Shown here in pieces: positions 7,187 through 14,833 of a DNA stretch of 26,382 nt. The DNA comes from a virus. The translations under genes and the position numbers were made by a program. Below the pieces are notes generated by a model. It saw only the letters and a program-made list of their open reading frames with translations, ran no database searches and was not told the origin of the DNA. Where the stretch lies: positions 1 through 26,382 of IMG/VR virus record IMGVR_UViG_3300034167_000694; one strand, written 5' to 3'. How positions within the stretch are numbered: the first letter of the stretch is position 1; each line of letters opens with the position of its first letter.

Positions 7187-10100
7187 TTATATATTTTCAA
7201 ACGAAGCACCTGTTGGTGTGATAAAGAACTCAATATCTATGAACTCCAAAGCCTTCGTTGGTTTAAGGTAAATTTTACCTGTGAGAGTGTTTCTGTCCAA
7301 GTCTTCAGGTGAAGAAGAAACAGTAACACGGAAGTCATATAAACCTCTATCTCTTCTGATTGAGTCAAGTATAGGGTTTACACTATCCAAGAATTGTTGT
7401 CTTACGATTTGGTCGTTTTGTTCAAATAACAATCTCACTGCTACAGCTGAAATCAACTTACGAGCTTGTAACAACAATCTTCTTACATTCAATCTGTTCA
7501 AAGCTGTGTCAGCAACTTGGAGGGTTTTATTACCCCAAATTACAGTTCCTACGTCAGCGAATGTCGCAATTGGGTTGATTCTACCTTGATAAAGTGTATC
7601 TCTATCTTGTTGAGTAAGTTTTACTCTCGCCTTGATTGAGTTTACTAAACCTCTTGTGTAACCAGCCGATGCAAACCATGGGAAAGAAATGTTATCTGTA
7701 AGAGCTAAGTTTCTACATACTTCACCTGTTGGTGGGATATAGATTTGTGTATTATTCACAGTATCTCTTACTAAAATCCATGGATAATAAGTTGCGGTGT
7801 AGTTAGAATCAATACCTGTATTATCAAGATTGTCTACCGCTGTTTGTGGGTAAATGATTTGATTTTGGTCTGTTGAATCTGGTAGTAACATGTTATAGTC
7901 AGGGGTAGTGACAATGTAAATTGAGTCAGCTCTTTGGAACTGAATCATATCTATTGCTGCTTCTACAAGAGTTTGGTTATAAACGTAATCGATACTTGCA
8001 GTTGCAAAAACATTTATATTTGTAGATTCTGGATTTGCAAAAGTAAGAATACCAAGAAGATATGCGTAATAGTCTGTATTTGCAAATGACTGACTGTCAG
8101 CATCAACGGTGATATTTTTGAAAGTACCGAAACCAGTTGCTGTTGGATATCTTGCCGAAGTACAAGCTCCTGCCAAGTAACCAGTACCACCTAAAGCGAA
8201 TCTATCTTCATTAGTCCTTCTTTCTTCATAGATGTCCCAACCGTCAAAACCACCCGCCATACAAAGTGTGAACTTTCTAGAGTAAATAAAATAATATGGA
8301 TTATCCTGACTACTTGGATTAGAAGTGAAATCAGCAACACCACATTCGAATGCTGTTTGACCACTTGTTGTGAACTCATTACCAATAGTCACCACCGTAG
8401 CACCTGAGTCCAAGTGGAAACCTTTAGTTAAACCGTTCCAAGGTGCCGATTCAGTTGCGGTACAAAAACCAACAACAGGATTCTTTTGACCTAAGTATTG
8501 CAAGAACGCATCCTCAATAGTAAATAAGTAAGAGGATGACATACCGAGATAAGTTCTACGAACAACGTCACCAGGAGAAGTAACCGTATTTGCACCACCT
8601 GCAGCAGAACCAAAAGGTGGGTCAAGAACTACCTCTTGAGGGAAATTGTATTTTGTCTTATAGAAAATCATTGGTGCTTGAACCGCTGTACTTCCATAGA
8701 TTCTTTGAGAATAACCATTGAATCCACAAGGAAGTGCGTCTACTGGAGCATTCTCAGCCATTTCAACCATAATATATCTTGAAATCAATGCGTATTCCCC
8801 ATCCTGAGAACCAATTTTTTTAGCGATAAAATTATTACTTGCTGGGTCTAAAACGCAGTTTTGGAATTTTTCAATTACGATAGGATTAGCATCTGTATCA
8901 AAAAACTGTCTTACCAAAACATCAAAAGTCATGTTGTCAAAAGAAAGATTTGCAATTGAAATCTTCACCTCTGTGTTAGCCGCATCACCATCTGAAATCG
9001 AAATAAATCTAAATAAGTTATAAACCTTATTACCTCTAAGTTCTGAAACTAAGAAAGGTGATTTTGGTGATTGATATCTTTGTAATTTCCAAGCAATAGA
9101 ATCTGAAGCCAAACTTCTAGCCGAGTCCAAAGCAACCATATTACAATTTAAGCCACGGATATAACTTTGGTTGTAAGCATATTCTAAAGAACCTGCATAC
9201 AACTCTTCAACAAAAATAGGAGTCTCAAATCTTGGTTTATCAAAGTTACTCACTCCTAAAACTTTTGTGATAAATTGTGATGAGGTAGTAAGTAATGAAT
9301 TCTCAAATGAAAATGTATTACCATCTCTTGTTACACCACTAAGTAAGAAAGTTGCAAATGGGTCTTGTGTGACACCTGAATATTGATTTGTACAAATCAT
9401 ATCTAAGTCTGTCGAACCTGTAACTTCGTATATTGGACCATGATTTGGACCTGAATTATTTGTATATAAAGAAATACCTCTCGACCTCAAGGTTGCAACA
9501 ACCATGTTATTATAATCAGGATAAGCAGTACCCGAGAAATTATATATGTTTCCTGAAACAGAACCTGTAAAGGTACCTGAACCAATATCCTGTATATCAT
9601 TTATGTAGAAATCCCAAGAATAACCATCATAAGAATTATTAGCTCCTGGGTCAAATGTTGCATAGAACCATGTATCATTGTCCGATGAACTTAGGTCATT
9701 GAACGCTAAATTTAAATTATTTACTCCGAACGCATTGTTAGTACTACTGTAAGTTGATGTGATACTATTATAATCTGCATCAGGTACAGAACCATAAAAA
9801 TAAGATGATGTTGCACTCAAAGTGTTATCACCTAAGACTTGTTGTATATAGTTGTCTAAACTCGCTTGGTAAGTGGAAGTGTTTCCATTAGATAAGATAT
9901 ATTGAGTTGTAAAATCATTTGATACTTCTGTAGGGAAGGTGTTACCCCAAACAGTCACGGTAGCCGTTGTTGCTGTAAATGTATTTGTAAACGAAGTCGT
10001 ACCGGTTGAGTCAACGGTTGTAGGGTCTACGTTTGCAATAGTTGTGATTGACCAAGAAGGACCCGCGTCATAACCTGATAATCCCAATACCCTTGTAACA

Positions 10101-10384
10101 AAAAGTTGATTTGATTGTTGTAAGTAAGATTTGGCTATATAAGCAGCTTCATACTTTGGTATCTGAGTGTTTACAAATTTTACCGGTTCAGTGCCACCGA
10201 AATAGGCTTGGAACTCGTCGTAATTTGTAATGAAGATGGGTTCAAATGCTGGACCTTTTATTGTCTCTCCTACGAGACCTAATGTTGTTACCCCCACACT
10301 CTGAGCTACGAACGATAAGTCGGTCTCAGAAGTGTAGACACCAGGTGACACATATACTTTTTGATTTACTTGTGCTGTTGCCAT
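7187..10384 (-). CDS. Contractile tail sheath protein (T4 gp18-like), enlarged
   Basis: 1065 aa, versus 659 in T4 gp18. The N-terminus VYVSPGVYTSETDLSFVAQS, followed by TTLGLVGETIKGPAFEP and the YDEFQAYFGG segment, is the classic sheath start. The last 180 residues carry the conserved C-terminal sheath domain: WGNKTL, LNVRRLLLQARKLI, LFEQND, FLDSVNPILDSIRRDRGLYDF, and a final strand IDIEFFITPTGASFENI that forms inter-subunit contacts. Between about residues 105 and 400 is a long insertion rich in Ser, Thr, Asn, Asp and Tyr, probably extra surface domains. It drives tail contraction during infection. The ATG at 10384 has no Shine-Dalgarno sequence; a TATTTATC element lies 32 bases upstream and a strong hairpin follows the stop, so it is likely a monocistronic, highly expressed unit. 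Confidence 0.95.
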   Translation of the reverse strand: MATAQVNQKVYVSPGVYTSETDLSFVAQSVGVTTLGLVGETIKGPAFEPIFITNYDEFQAYFGGTEPVKFVNTQIPKYEAAYIAKSYLQQSNQLFVTRVLGLSGYDAGPSWSITTIANVDPTTVDSTGTTSFTNTFTATTATVTVWGNTFPTEVSNDFTTQYILSNGNTSTYQASLDNYIQQVLGDNTLSATSSYFYGSVPDADYNSITSTYSSTNNAFGVNNLNLAFNDLSSSDNDTWFYATFDPGANNSYDGYSWDFYINDIQDIGSGTFTGSVSGNIYNFSGTAYPDYNNMVVATLRSRGISLYTNNSGPNHGPIYEVTGSTDLDMICTNQYSGVTQDPFATFLLSGVTRDGNTFSFENSLLTTSSQFITKVLGVSNFDKPRFETPIFVEELYAGSLEYAYNQSYIRGLNCNMVALDSARSLASDSIAWKLQRYQSPKSPFLVSELRGNKVYNLFRFISISDGDAANTEVKISIANLSFDNMTFDVLVRQFFDTDANPIVIEKFQNCVLDPASNNFIAKKIGSQDGEYALISRYIMVEMAENAPVDALPCGFNGYSQRIYGSTAVQAPMIFYKTKYNFPQEVVLDPPFGSAAGGANTVTSPGDVVRRTYLGMSSSYLFTIEDAFLQYLGQKNPVVGFCTATESAPWNGLTKGFHLDSGATVVTIGNEFTTSGQTAFECGVADFTSNPSSQDNPYYFIYSRKFTLCMAGGFDGWDIYEERRTNEDRFALGGTGYLAGACTSARYPTATGFGTFKNITVDADSQSFANTDYYAYLLGILTFANPESTNINVFATASIDYVYNQTLVEAAIDMIQFQRADSIYIVTTPDYNMLLPDSTDQNQIIYPQTAVDNLDNTGIDSNYTATYYPWILVRDTVNNTQIYIPPTGEVCRNLALTDNISFPWFASAGYTRGLVNSIKARVKLTQQDRDTLYQGRINPIATFADVGTVIWGNKTLQVADTALNRLNVRRLLLQARKLISAVAVRLLFEQNDQIVRQQFLDSVNPILDSIRRDRGLYDFRVTVSSSPEDLDRNTLTGKIYLKPTKALEFIDIEFFITPTGASFENI

Positions 10385-10417
10385 TATTAAATTATTCTAT
10401 TGCAGATTTATTTTACT

Positions 10418-10425
10418 GATAAATA
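10418..10425 (-). promoter_or_regulatory. TATTTATC element before the sheath gene
   Basis: The minus strand reads AATATTTATCAG, 32 bases before the sheath ATG, in the 119-base divergent gap between sheath and the ribbon-helix-helix gene. It is part of the recurring TATTTAT set. Promoter role is inferred from position. Confidence 0.4.
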
Positions 10426-10474
10426 TTCTAATAATTATGAAAAAACTTTGATTTATAATATCTATTTGATAGTA

Positions 10475-10492
10475 GGCAGAATAAATTCTACC
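10475..10492. promoter_or_regulatory. Symmetric operator-like site upstream of the ribbon-helix-helix gene
   Basis: GGCAGAATAAATTCTACC has dyad symmetry: arms GGxAGAAT and ATTCTxCC around a 2-base centre, 14 of 18 positions symmetric. It ends 11 bases before the ATG of a ribbon-helix-helix gene and lies about 50 bases from the sheath promoter-like element. Such proteins often bind symmetric sites in front of their own gene. The T-run that follows on the plus strand means a hairpin or attenuator is the alternative. Confidence 0.45.
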
Positions 10493-10503
10493 TTTTTTCT
10501 ACC

Positions 10504-10665
10504 ATGAAAAAGAAACGAGAAATAAAGAATATCAAAATAGACCCTGCTGTCCACGATTTACTAAAAACCTATTGTGAAAAAAGGGGAATAAAAATTTATA
10601 AGTTTTTGGAAAACTTGATAATAGAAAAGTGTAAAGAAAAGAAAGATATATACGGAGAGAATTAA
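10504..10665 (+). CDS. Small ribbon-helix-helix (Arc/CopG-type) DNA-binding protein
   Basis: 53 codons from ATG 10504 to TAA 10665, below usual length cut-offs. The sequence runs: basic start MKKKREIKN, a short strand IKIDPAVHDLLK, helix TYCEKRGIKIYKFLENLIIEK, then a Lys/Asp tail. The order strand, 'D-VH-LLK-YC-KRG' helix, turn, second helix 'KFLENLI' is that of ribbon-helix-helix repressors of the Arc/CopG kind, which dimerise through the strand and bind symmetric operators. It is on the plus strand, alone in a minus-strand tail operon, diverging from the sheath gene and overlapping the stop of the gp15-like gene by four bases. A symmetric site sits 11 bases upstream, so autoregulation and possibly control of the sheath promoter are plausible. 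Its target is inferred. Confidence 0.7.
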   Translation: MKKKREIKNIKIDPAVHDLLKTYCEKRGIKIYKFLENLIIEKCKEKKDIYGEN

Positions 10666-11702
10666 AATAGACTGTTTTCCAAACCTATAACAGCATCTTT
10701 AGTATTATCAAGTTTTACAACAATTACTTCCAGTATATCTTGGTTGGTTACCTGAATCAAAGGAACGTTCGTTCCATAAAAATCACCATTTATATAAACA
10801 TCGTAAGAGTCAACGTTCGTGAGATTTATAATTTTCATGTCCGCGGTGAAATAAATTTTATCGGTCAAAGTTGTATTACCCACAACAAACAAAAGTTCAG
10901 ATGGGAATGATTGTGGTGACTTTGGCCAAACTTCTCTTCTCCTACCAAGATTACTACCATCAATTTCAAAAACCTGAGCCATTCTTTGTATGGCGGGTTT
11001 GACTTGGAATTCTTCTTCGTCTATCAAATATCCTAACATAATGAACTCATATGATTGAATATAAAATTTTCTAGAATCAATATTGAGTTGAGACTCATCC
11101 GAAATATTCTGCATTATTATAGGAACATACTGACCTTTAATGAAAGTATATGCCTGTCTTGATGCAAAAGTTTGTAAAACATTTTTGTTCAGTTGATTCA
11201 ACTCTCTCATCCTGTTACAAATTATTTTCACAGAATAAGTAACATCTACAGGAACGGGTTGTGGGATTGTGTATATATCCATACCCTGCATGTTTCCATC
11301 CCAAGTGGGAACTGACGCATAATAAAATTGTTTTCTATTCGGTATATTCCATCTAAGAGCCGGATTGGTACCGTACTTCACTTCGGGGGTTCTTACAACG
11401 GTAACGAAAGGAGGTTCAGGATTATTATCTAAATCTACAAACTTCCAAGTTTCAACATATTGAGACCAGTTTTGTGTAGTGAGTATAATATCTAAAACAG
11501 GGATTGTCTTACCAGCGGTCACTACTTTCAATTCGTTTTTAACAAAGTCCAACATACCTCTGTCTAAGTCCGCATGTAAAACTGACTTTGGTAAATAAGT
11601 TCCATCTTTGTTTATATATTCCAAAAGTTCTTCTCTTCTAGAATACAAAGTTTTTTTTGGAACTAACGGTAAAGTTGGTTTAACTTGTTTAGGTAATGGC
11701 AT
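10662..11702 (-). CDS. Tail completion / sheath stabiliser protein (T4 gp15-like)
   Basis: 346 aa. The central part, roughly residues 145-245, reads VPVDVTYSVKIICNRMRELNQ, later YVPIIMQNISDES and SRKFYIQSYEFIMLGYLIDEEEF. T4 gp15 has the same layout: a strand-helix unit about monitoring two termini, then a RR-x-E...F-x-V-x-G-W-x-Y-P strand before a variable C-terminus. gp15 caps the tail so that it can join the neck. Here a further 90-residue beta-rich C-terminal segment (from about 255) is extra relative to T4 (272 aa). It comes one base after the stop of the preceding gene and before sheath, the T4 order. The match is by pattern, not by clear identity, so an unspecified neck or tail-terminator role remains possible. 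Confidence 0.5.
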   Translation of the reverse strand: MPLPKQVKPTLPLVPKKTLYSRREELLEYINKDGTYLPKSVLHADLDRGMLDFVKNELKVVTAGKTIPVLDIILTTQNWSQYVETWKFVDLDNNPEPPFVTVVRTPEVKYGTNPALRWNIPNRKQFYYASVPTWDGNMQGMDIYTIPQPVPVDVTYSVKIICNRMRELNQLNKNVLQTFASRQAYTFIKGQYVPIIMQNISDESQLNIDSRKFYIQSYEFIMLGYLIDEEEFQVKPAIQRMAQVFEIDGSNLGRRREVWPKSPQSFPSELLFVVGNTTLTDKIYFTADMKIINLTNVDSYDVYINGDFYGTNVPLIQVTNQDILEVIVVKLDNTKDAVIGLENSLF

Positions 11703-11703
11703 C

Positions 11704-12114
11704 TTACTGAGTTATGTAAATTTTATTTTTCATATTCACCATTTCAACTTCTTCTGCAAAATAAACTGGCTTGTCTGTACCTTTGAGTACGAATGTATCA
11801 TTCACATATGGATTATAGGTCACAATCAAATCACTATAAGGTTCCTCAATTCTATCACAAGGAAATTCACAAAAATCCAAAAGTGTACCTATGACAAAAG
11901 CATGTACATTTTTTCTTTTCTCATCTCTAACTCTTTCTTTTCCACCTGGTCTAACTCTGAACTCAACGTCTTTCAATCTAACGTAGTCAGCATGCATTAT
12001 AACCTTTCCCAAATATGAAATTGAAAATGTCTCCCTGTTCAAGTTATAGTAGACCATAACTCTTTGTCCCATAAATAATGAGTCAAATTGTGACTCTGTA
12101 ATTATCAATTTCAT
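11704..12114 (-). CDS. Conserved phage protein of unknown function in the neck operon
   Basis: 136 aa. The core is VYYNLNRETFSISYLGKVI, then HADYVRLKDVEFRVRPGG, then a basic stretch KERVRDEKRKNVHAFVIG. I recall this 'YNL-FSI--GKV--HAD-V-L-DV-F-V---G--RV--EKRKNVHAFV' arrangement from hypothetical proteins of T4-like phages, but know no function. A mostly beta fold with a conserved basic patch suggests nucleic acid or protein binding. The start MKLIITESQF carries an IxE-S sequence like a T4 prohead protease site. It shares one base with the gene before (TAATG overlap) and is one base from the gene after, so it is translated with the neck and completion proteins. Confidence 0.7.
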   Translation of the reverse strand: MKLIITESQFDSLFMGQRVMVYYNLNRETFSISYLGKVIMHADYVRLKDVEFRVRPGGKERVRDEKRKNVHAFVIGTLLDFCEFPCDRIEEPYSDLIVTYNPYVNDTFVLKGTDKPVYFAEEVEMVNMKNKIYITQ

Positions 12115-12626
12115 TATATTCCTCTAAATTCGTTTTCACTTACCCAAGTTGCCTCTATTGTTCTATAGAAAGGCTTGTAACCAGCGTATGTGTGTTTATT
12201 GTCTGATTTTACTCTTCCGTCATTTATTACAGTGTAATATCTGACTCTGTCTTCCGTTTCATAATACCCTAAATAATCTCCCATGTTCACTTCGACTTGT
12301 ACATCATCCAAAGTTTTTTGATAAACAGAAAATTTCATGTTACCAGGTTCCTGTTGTTTTACCCTAGAGTTACCAAGCAATTTGTTGGTTGGTGCCAATA
12401 TTTGAACCAAACCTTTAAGTTCAACAGGTGCCATAAATTGAATGCCGTCCTCAAGTACCTCACCATATACATCATCAGTTTTAGTTTTGTATCTATCAAT
12501 TCTGTATAATACAACAGTGAAGTTCATATCACCAATCAACCACTCCTCACCCATATCAATATCCAAAGAATAATCTTCCCCACCAAAGAACTTACCTAAT
12601 CTTGTTATCGGAACTAATTTTTGCAT
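12114..12626 (-). CDS. Probable neck / head-tail connector protein (gp14-like)
   Basis: 170 aa, first gene of the minus-strand tail operon. It has MNFTVVLYRIDRYKTKTDDVYGEV, a FMAPVELKGLVQIL strand, and VEVNMGDYLGYYETEDRVRYYTVINDGRV, ending in FYRTIEATWVSENEF. The DVYGE motif, the 'GD-L-YYE-----YY-V' stretch and the final strand recall neck proteins of T4-like phages, including gp14, though T4 gp14 is longer (256 aa). Its position just before a gp15-like gene agrees with T4 order 13-14-15. A TATTTATC element ends only five bases before its ATG at 12626, and no Shine-Dalgarno sequence is present. Identification is tentative; a different connector subunit is possible. Confidence 0.45.
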   Translation of the reverse strand: MQKLVPITRLGKFFGGEDYSLDIDMGEEWLIGDMNFTVVLYRIDRYKTKTDDVYGEVLEDGIQFMAPVELKGLVQILAPTNKLLGNSRVKQQEPGNMKFSVYQKTLDDVQVEVNMGDYLGYYETEDRVRYYTVINDGRVKSDNKHTYAGYKPFYRTIEATWVSENEFRGI

Positions 12627-12631
12627 ATATT

Positions 12632-12639
12632 GATAAATA
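12632..12639 (-). promoter_or_regulatory. TATTTATC element before the neck operon
   Basis: The minus strand reads ACTATTTATCAATAT then ATG. Only five bases separate the element from the start codon. If it is a -10 element, transcription would begin at or inside the start codon (leaderless), which weakens the promoter reading here. It lies in the 56-base divergent gap towards the SET gene, which otherwise is plain AT-rich DNA. Confidence 0.3.
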
Positions 12640-12682
12640 GTTTAAGTTTTATTATATTACAAGCAAAAATTTTTCATAAACC

Positions 12683-13048
12683 ATGGAAATAAGACCACCA
12701 AAAAAAATATATCTCAAAGACAGTACAACTCATGGGTTGGGTGTTTTTTGTTCCGAAGAGATACAATATAATGAAATTATTGACACTTGCCCATTTTTAC
12801 TCTTCCCACACCGAAGACAAGAAAAATTACCCTTTTTCCAAAATTACGCTTTTTGTTGGCCTAAATCAGAAAATTGGGTGAATCATGTTTTGGTTACAGG
12901 ATACGGGTCGTATTACAACCATAGTGAAATGCCGAACGTAAGTTGGGAATCAGACACTGAAAGAAACGTTTTTGTTTTCAAATCTCTGAGAAAAATCCAA
13001 GTTGGTGAAGAACTTTTCATTGATTATGGAAATGGTGTCCAATTTTAA
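12683..13048 (+). CDS. Minimal viral-type SET-domain lysine methyltransferase
   Basis: 121 aa, practically a bare SET domain. Visible motifs: HGLGVFCSEEI (17-27, cofactor-binding G-x-G-V-F), GYGSYYNHSEMPNVSW (73-88, the NHS motif) and VGEELFIDYG (107-116, the EEL-x-x-DY motif with the catalytic-site Tyr). It matches the plan of chlorella virus vSET (119 aa), including GFGAIFNHSKDPN there against GYGSYYNHSEMPN here. No post-SET Cys cluster is present, as in vSET. The enzyme should transfer a methyl group from S-adenosylmethionine to protein lysine; vSET methylates histone H3, but the target here is unknown. It opens the plus-strand accessory block, 11 bases before an SNF2-type helicase, suggesting the two are co-expressed. 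Confidence 0.85.
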   Translation: MEIRPPKKIYLKDSTTHGLGVFCSEEIQYNEIIDTCPFLLFPHRRQEKLPFFQNYAFCWPKSENWVNHVLVTGYGSYYNHSEMPNVSWESDTERNVFVFKSLRKIQVGEELFIDYGNGVQF

Positions 13049-13059
13049 CAAAATTTAAT

Positions 13060-14808
13060 TTGTCGAATACTTTAGAATCAAAAGCAATTTCATTATTAGA
13101 AACCTATAGCGGGGCTAATAACTACATCTTGGAACTTAAAAGAAAATCCGAGGTGAATAAAAAGTTTTACCCAACAAGAAGTCAGGCTGAATATATAATA
13201 AACAATTTTGATAAACAACCCAAAGTCGCAAAAAAATGGGTTGTACTCGATGCTTACTTTGCTCAAAAATTTGCAGACGATAAATTACTACACCAAATTC
13301 CCGAAAAAATTTGGGTAGAAAAACTATTAGCTGAAAAGGAAAAGGCATATCACATTTGGGGTAGGTTTTTTGAAACAGACCAACTCAACGAGTTTTGGAT
13401 TCCAAAAGCGGCTATGATTAAAGACAACACAGTGAAAGACGTTGTTTTAGATTTTGATAAGTATTCTAATCGACCACCACTATCTCACCAAAGAGAAGCA
13501 ATTCAAAAATTAGTAGAAAATAAGAAATACATTCTAGCGGATGATATGGGGTTAGGAAAGACCACCTCAACTATAATAGCGGCTTTGGAATGTGGGGCTA
13601 AAAAGGTTTTGATAATTTGTCCCGCAACCTTGAAGATAAACTGGAAGCGTGAAATCGAAAATTATTCAGATAAATCTATCTATATAGCTGAAGGTAAAAA
13701 CTTTGACCCTAATAACGATTTTGTAATAATAAACTACGATATAATAAAGAACTTCCATGACACTAAAAGAAAAGATGAATCGCAAATTATTAGCGCCAAT
13801 TTTGATTTGGTTATTGTTGATGAGGCACACTATATCAAGAATGCTCAAGCACAAAGAACAAAGCTTATAAATGATATAGTAAAAAAGGTAGATAGGATTT
13901 GGTTATTGACAGGTACCCCCATGACATCAAGACCAATTGATTATTATAATCTATTGAGTTTGGTTGACTCACCCGTTGCCAAAAATTGGATGGCTTACGT
14001 TATAAGATATTGTAGTGGATATCAATTTAGGGTTGGACCACGGAAAGTATGGAATGTTATGGGAGCCTCAAACTTAGAAGAACTGAGAGATAGAACTTCG
14101 AACCTTACACTTAGAAGATTAAAAGAAGACGTACTTGATTTACCTGATAAAATTATCACACCAATTTATTTAAGACTGAAGTCAAAAGAATATGAAGAGG
14201 TGATGGGTGAATACTATAATTGGTATGAGAAAAATCCTGAAGAGTCTAAATCTTTGACCGTTCAATTTACAAAACTCACTAAGGTAAGACAAATTATTGC
14301 AGATGAAAAAATAACCCAAACAATAGAACTTGCAGAAAATATAATCGAACAAGATAAGAAAGTTATAATTTTCTGTAATTTTACAAATTCCCTAAACAAA
14401 ATTTTGGAACATTTCGGGAAGACGGCGGTCAAACTAGATGGTTCCATGTCCAAAGCGGAAAGACAATTTTCAGTAGACCAATTCCAAGAAAATGATAAGA
14501 TAAAAGTTTTTGTCGGTAACATAAAAGCAGCCGGCGTTGGTATTACTTTGACTGCCGCTGAAGCTGTAATTATGAACGATTTATCCTTTTTACCCTCAGA
14601 CCACTCACAAGCAGAAGACAGAGCTTACAGATACGGACAAAAAAGTAATGTACTAGTTTATTACCCAATATTTGAAAATACTATTGAGGGAATCATATAC
14701 GACATATTAAATAAGAAAAAACACGTCATCGCCACAGTGATGGGTGACAACAACAATTCCGCAGACTACGTGGAAGAAATTCTCCAAAGAATCAACGAAA
14801 TGAGATAA
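13060..14808 (+). CDS. SNF2-type DNA helicase / translocase
   Basis: 582 aa. Motifs in order: LSHQREAIQ (141-149), Walker A DDMGLGKTTS (161-170), motif Ia ICPATLKINWKREI, DEAH in VIVDEAHYIKN (252-261), TGTPMTSRP (284-292), then in the second lobe IIFCNFTNSL, LDGSMSKAER, GVGITLTAAEAVIMND and motif VI QAEDRAYRYGQ. The order and the DEAH plus RAYRYGQ boxes place it in the SNF2 family, near SMARCAL1-like fork-remodelling enzymes. The first 130 residues precede the helicase core and are unassigned. No ATG is available; TTG at 13060 fits the spacing after the SET stop, with an in-frame TGA at 13021. Possible roles are replication fork restart, taking the place of T4 UvsW, or removal of proteins from DNA. 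I cannot tell which. Confidence 0.88.
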   Translation: MSNTLESKAISLLETYSGANNYILELKRKSEVNKKFYPTRSQAEYIINNFDKQPKVAKKWVVLDAYFAQKFADDKLLHQIPEKIWVEKLLAEKEKAYHIWGRFFETDQLNEFWIPKAAMIKDNTVKDVVLDFDKYSNRPPLSHQREAIQKLVENKKYILADDMGLGKTTSTIIAALECGAKKVLIICPATLKINWKREIENYSDKSIYIAEGKNFDPNNDFVIINYDIIKNFHDTKRKDESQIISANFDLVIVDEAHYIKNAQAQRTKLINDIVKKVDRIWLLTGTPMTSRPIDYYNLLSLVDSPVAKNWMAYVIRYCSGYQFRVGPRKVWNVMGASNLEELRDRTSNLTLRRLKEDVLDLPDKIITPIYLRLKSKEYEEVMGEYYNWYEKNPEESKSLTVQFTKLTKVRQIIADEKITQTIELAENIIEQDKKVIIFCNFTNSLNKILEHFGKTAVKLDGSMSKAERQFSVDQFQENDKIKVFVGNIKAAGVGITLTAAEAVIMNDLSFLPSDHSQAEDRAYRYGQKSNVLVYYPIFENTIEGIIYDILNKKKHVIATVMGDNNNSADYVEEILQRINEMR

Positions 14809-14814
14809 TCTCAT
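14800..14814. repeat. Perfect short palindrome at the SNF2 gene stop
   Basis: ATGAGATAATCTCAT is a perfect 7+1+7 inverted repeat that contains the SNF2 stop codon (TAA, 14806-14808) and abuts the TATTTATA element in front of the SOD fusion gene. It may be a protein-binding site or a weak hairpin. No U-tract follows, so I do not call it a terminator. Confidence 0.45.
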
Positions 14815-14822
14815 TATTTATA
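14815..14822 (+). promoter_or_regulatory. TATTTATA element before the SOD fusion gene
   Basis: TATTTATA is followed by GAAAAAACTTG and ATG, 11 bases on. The same TATTTATA...AAAACTTG layout recurs before the gp13-like gene (16328-16347). The shared spacing and tail make these two the best examples of the proposed element. Confidence 0.42.
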
Positions 14823-14833
14823 GAAAAAACTTG

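Noticed and set aside
6701-7221. Three overlapping plus-strand frames in the HAD gene region
   Set aside because: All lie opposite the HAD gene with intact motifs, and one runs through the terminator hairpin; none looks like a protein family.
11608-12018. 136-codon plus-strand frame
   Set aside because: It is antisense to two well-spaced overlapping genes in the neck operon; its composition (Ile, Phe, Ser, His rich) is typical of a shadow frame.
14800-14814. Palindrome at the SNF2 stop as a terminator
   Set aside because: The stem is six to seven AT-rich pairs with almost no loop and no U-tract follows; an operator or chance is more likely.
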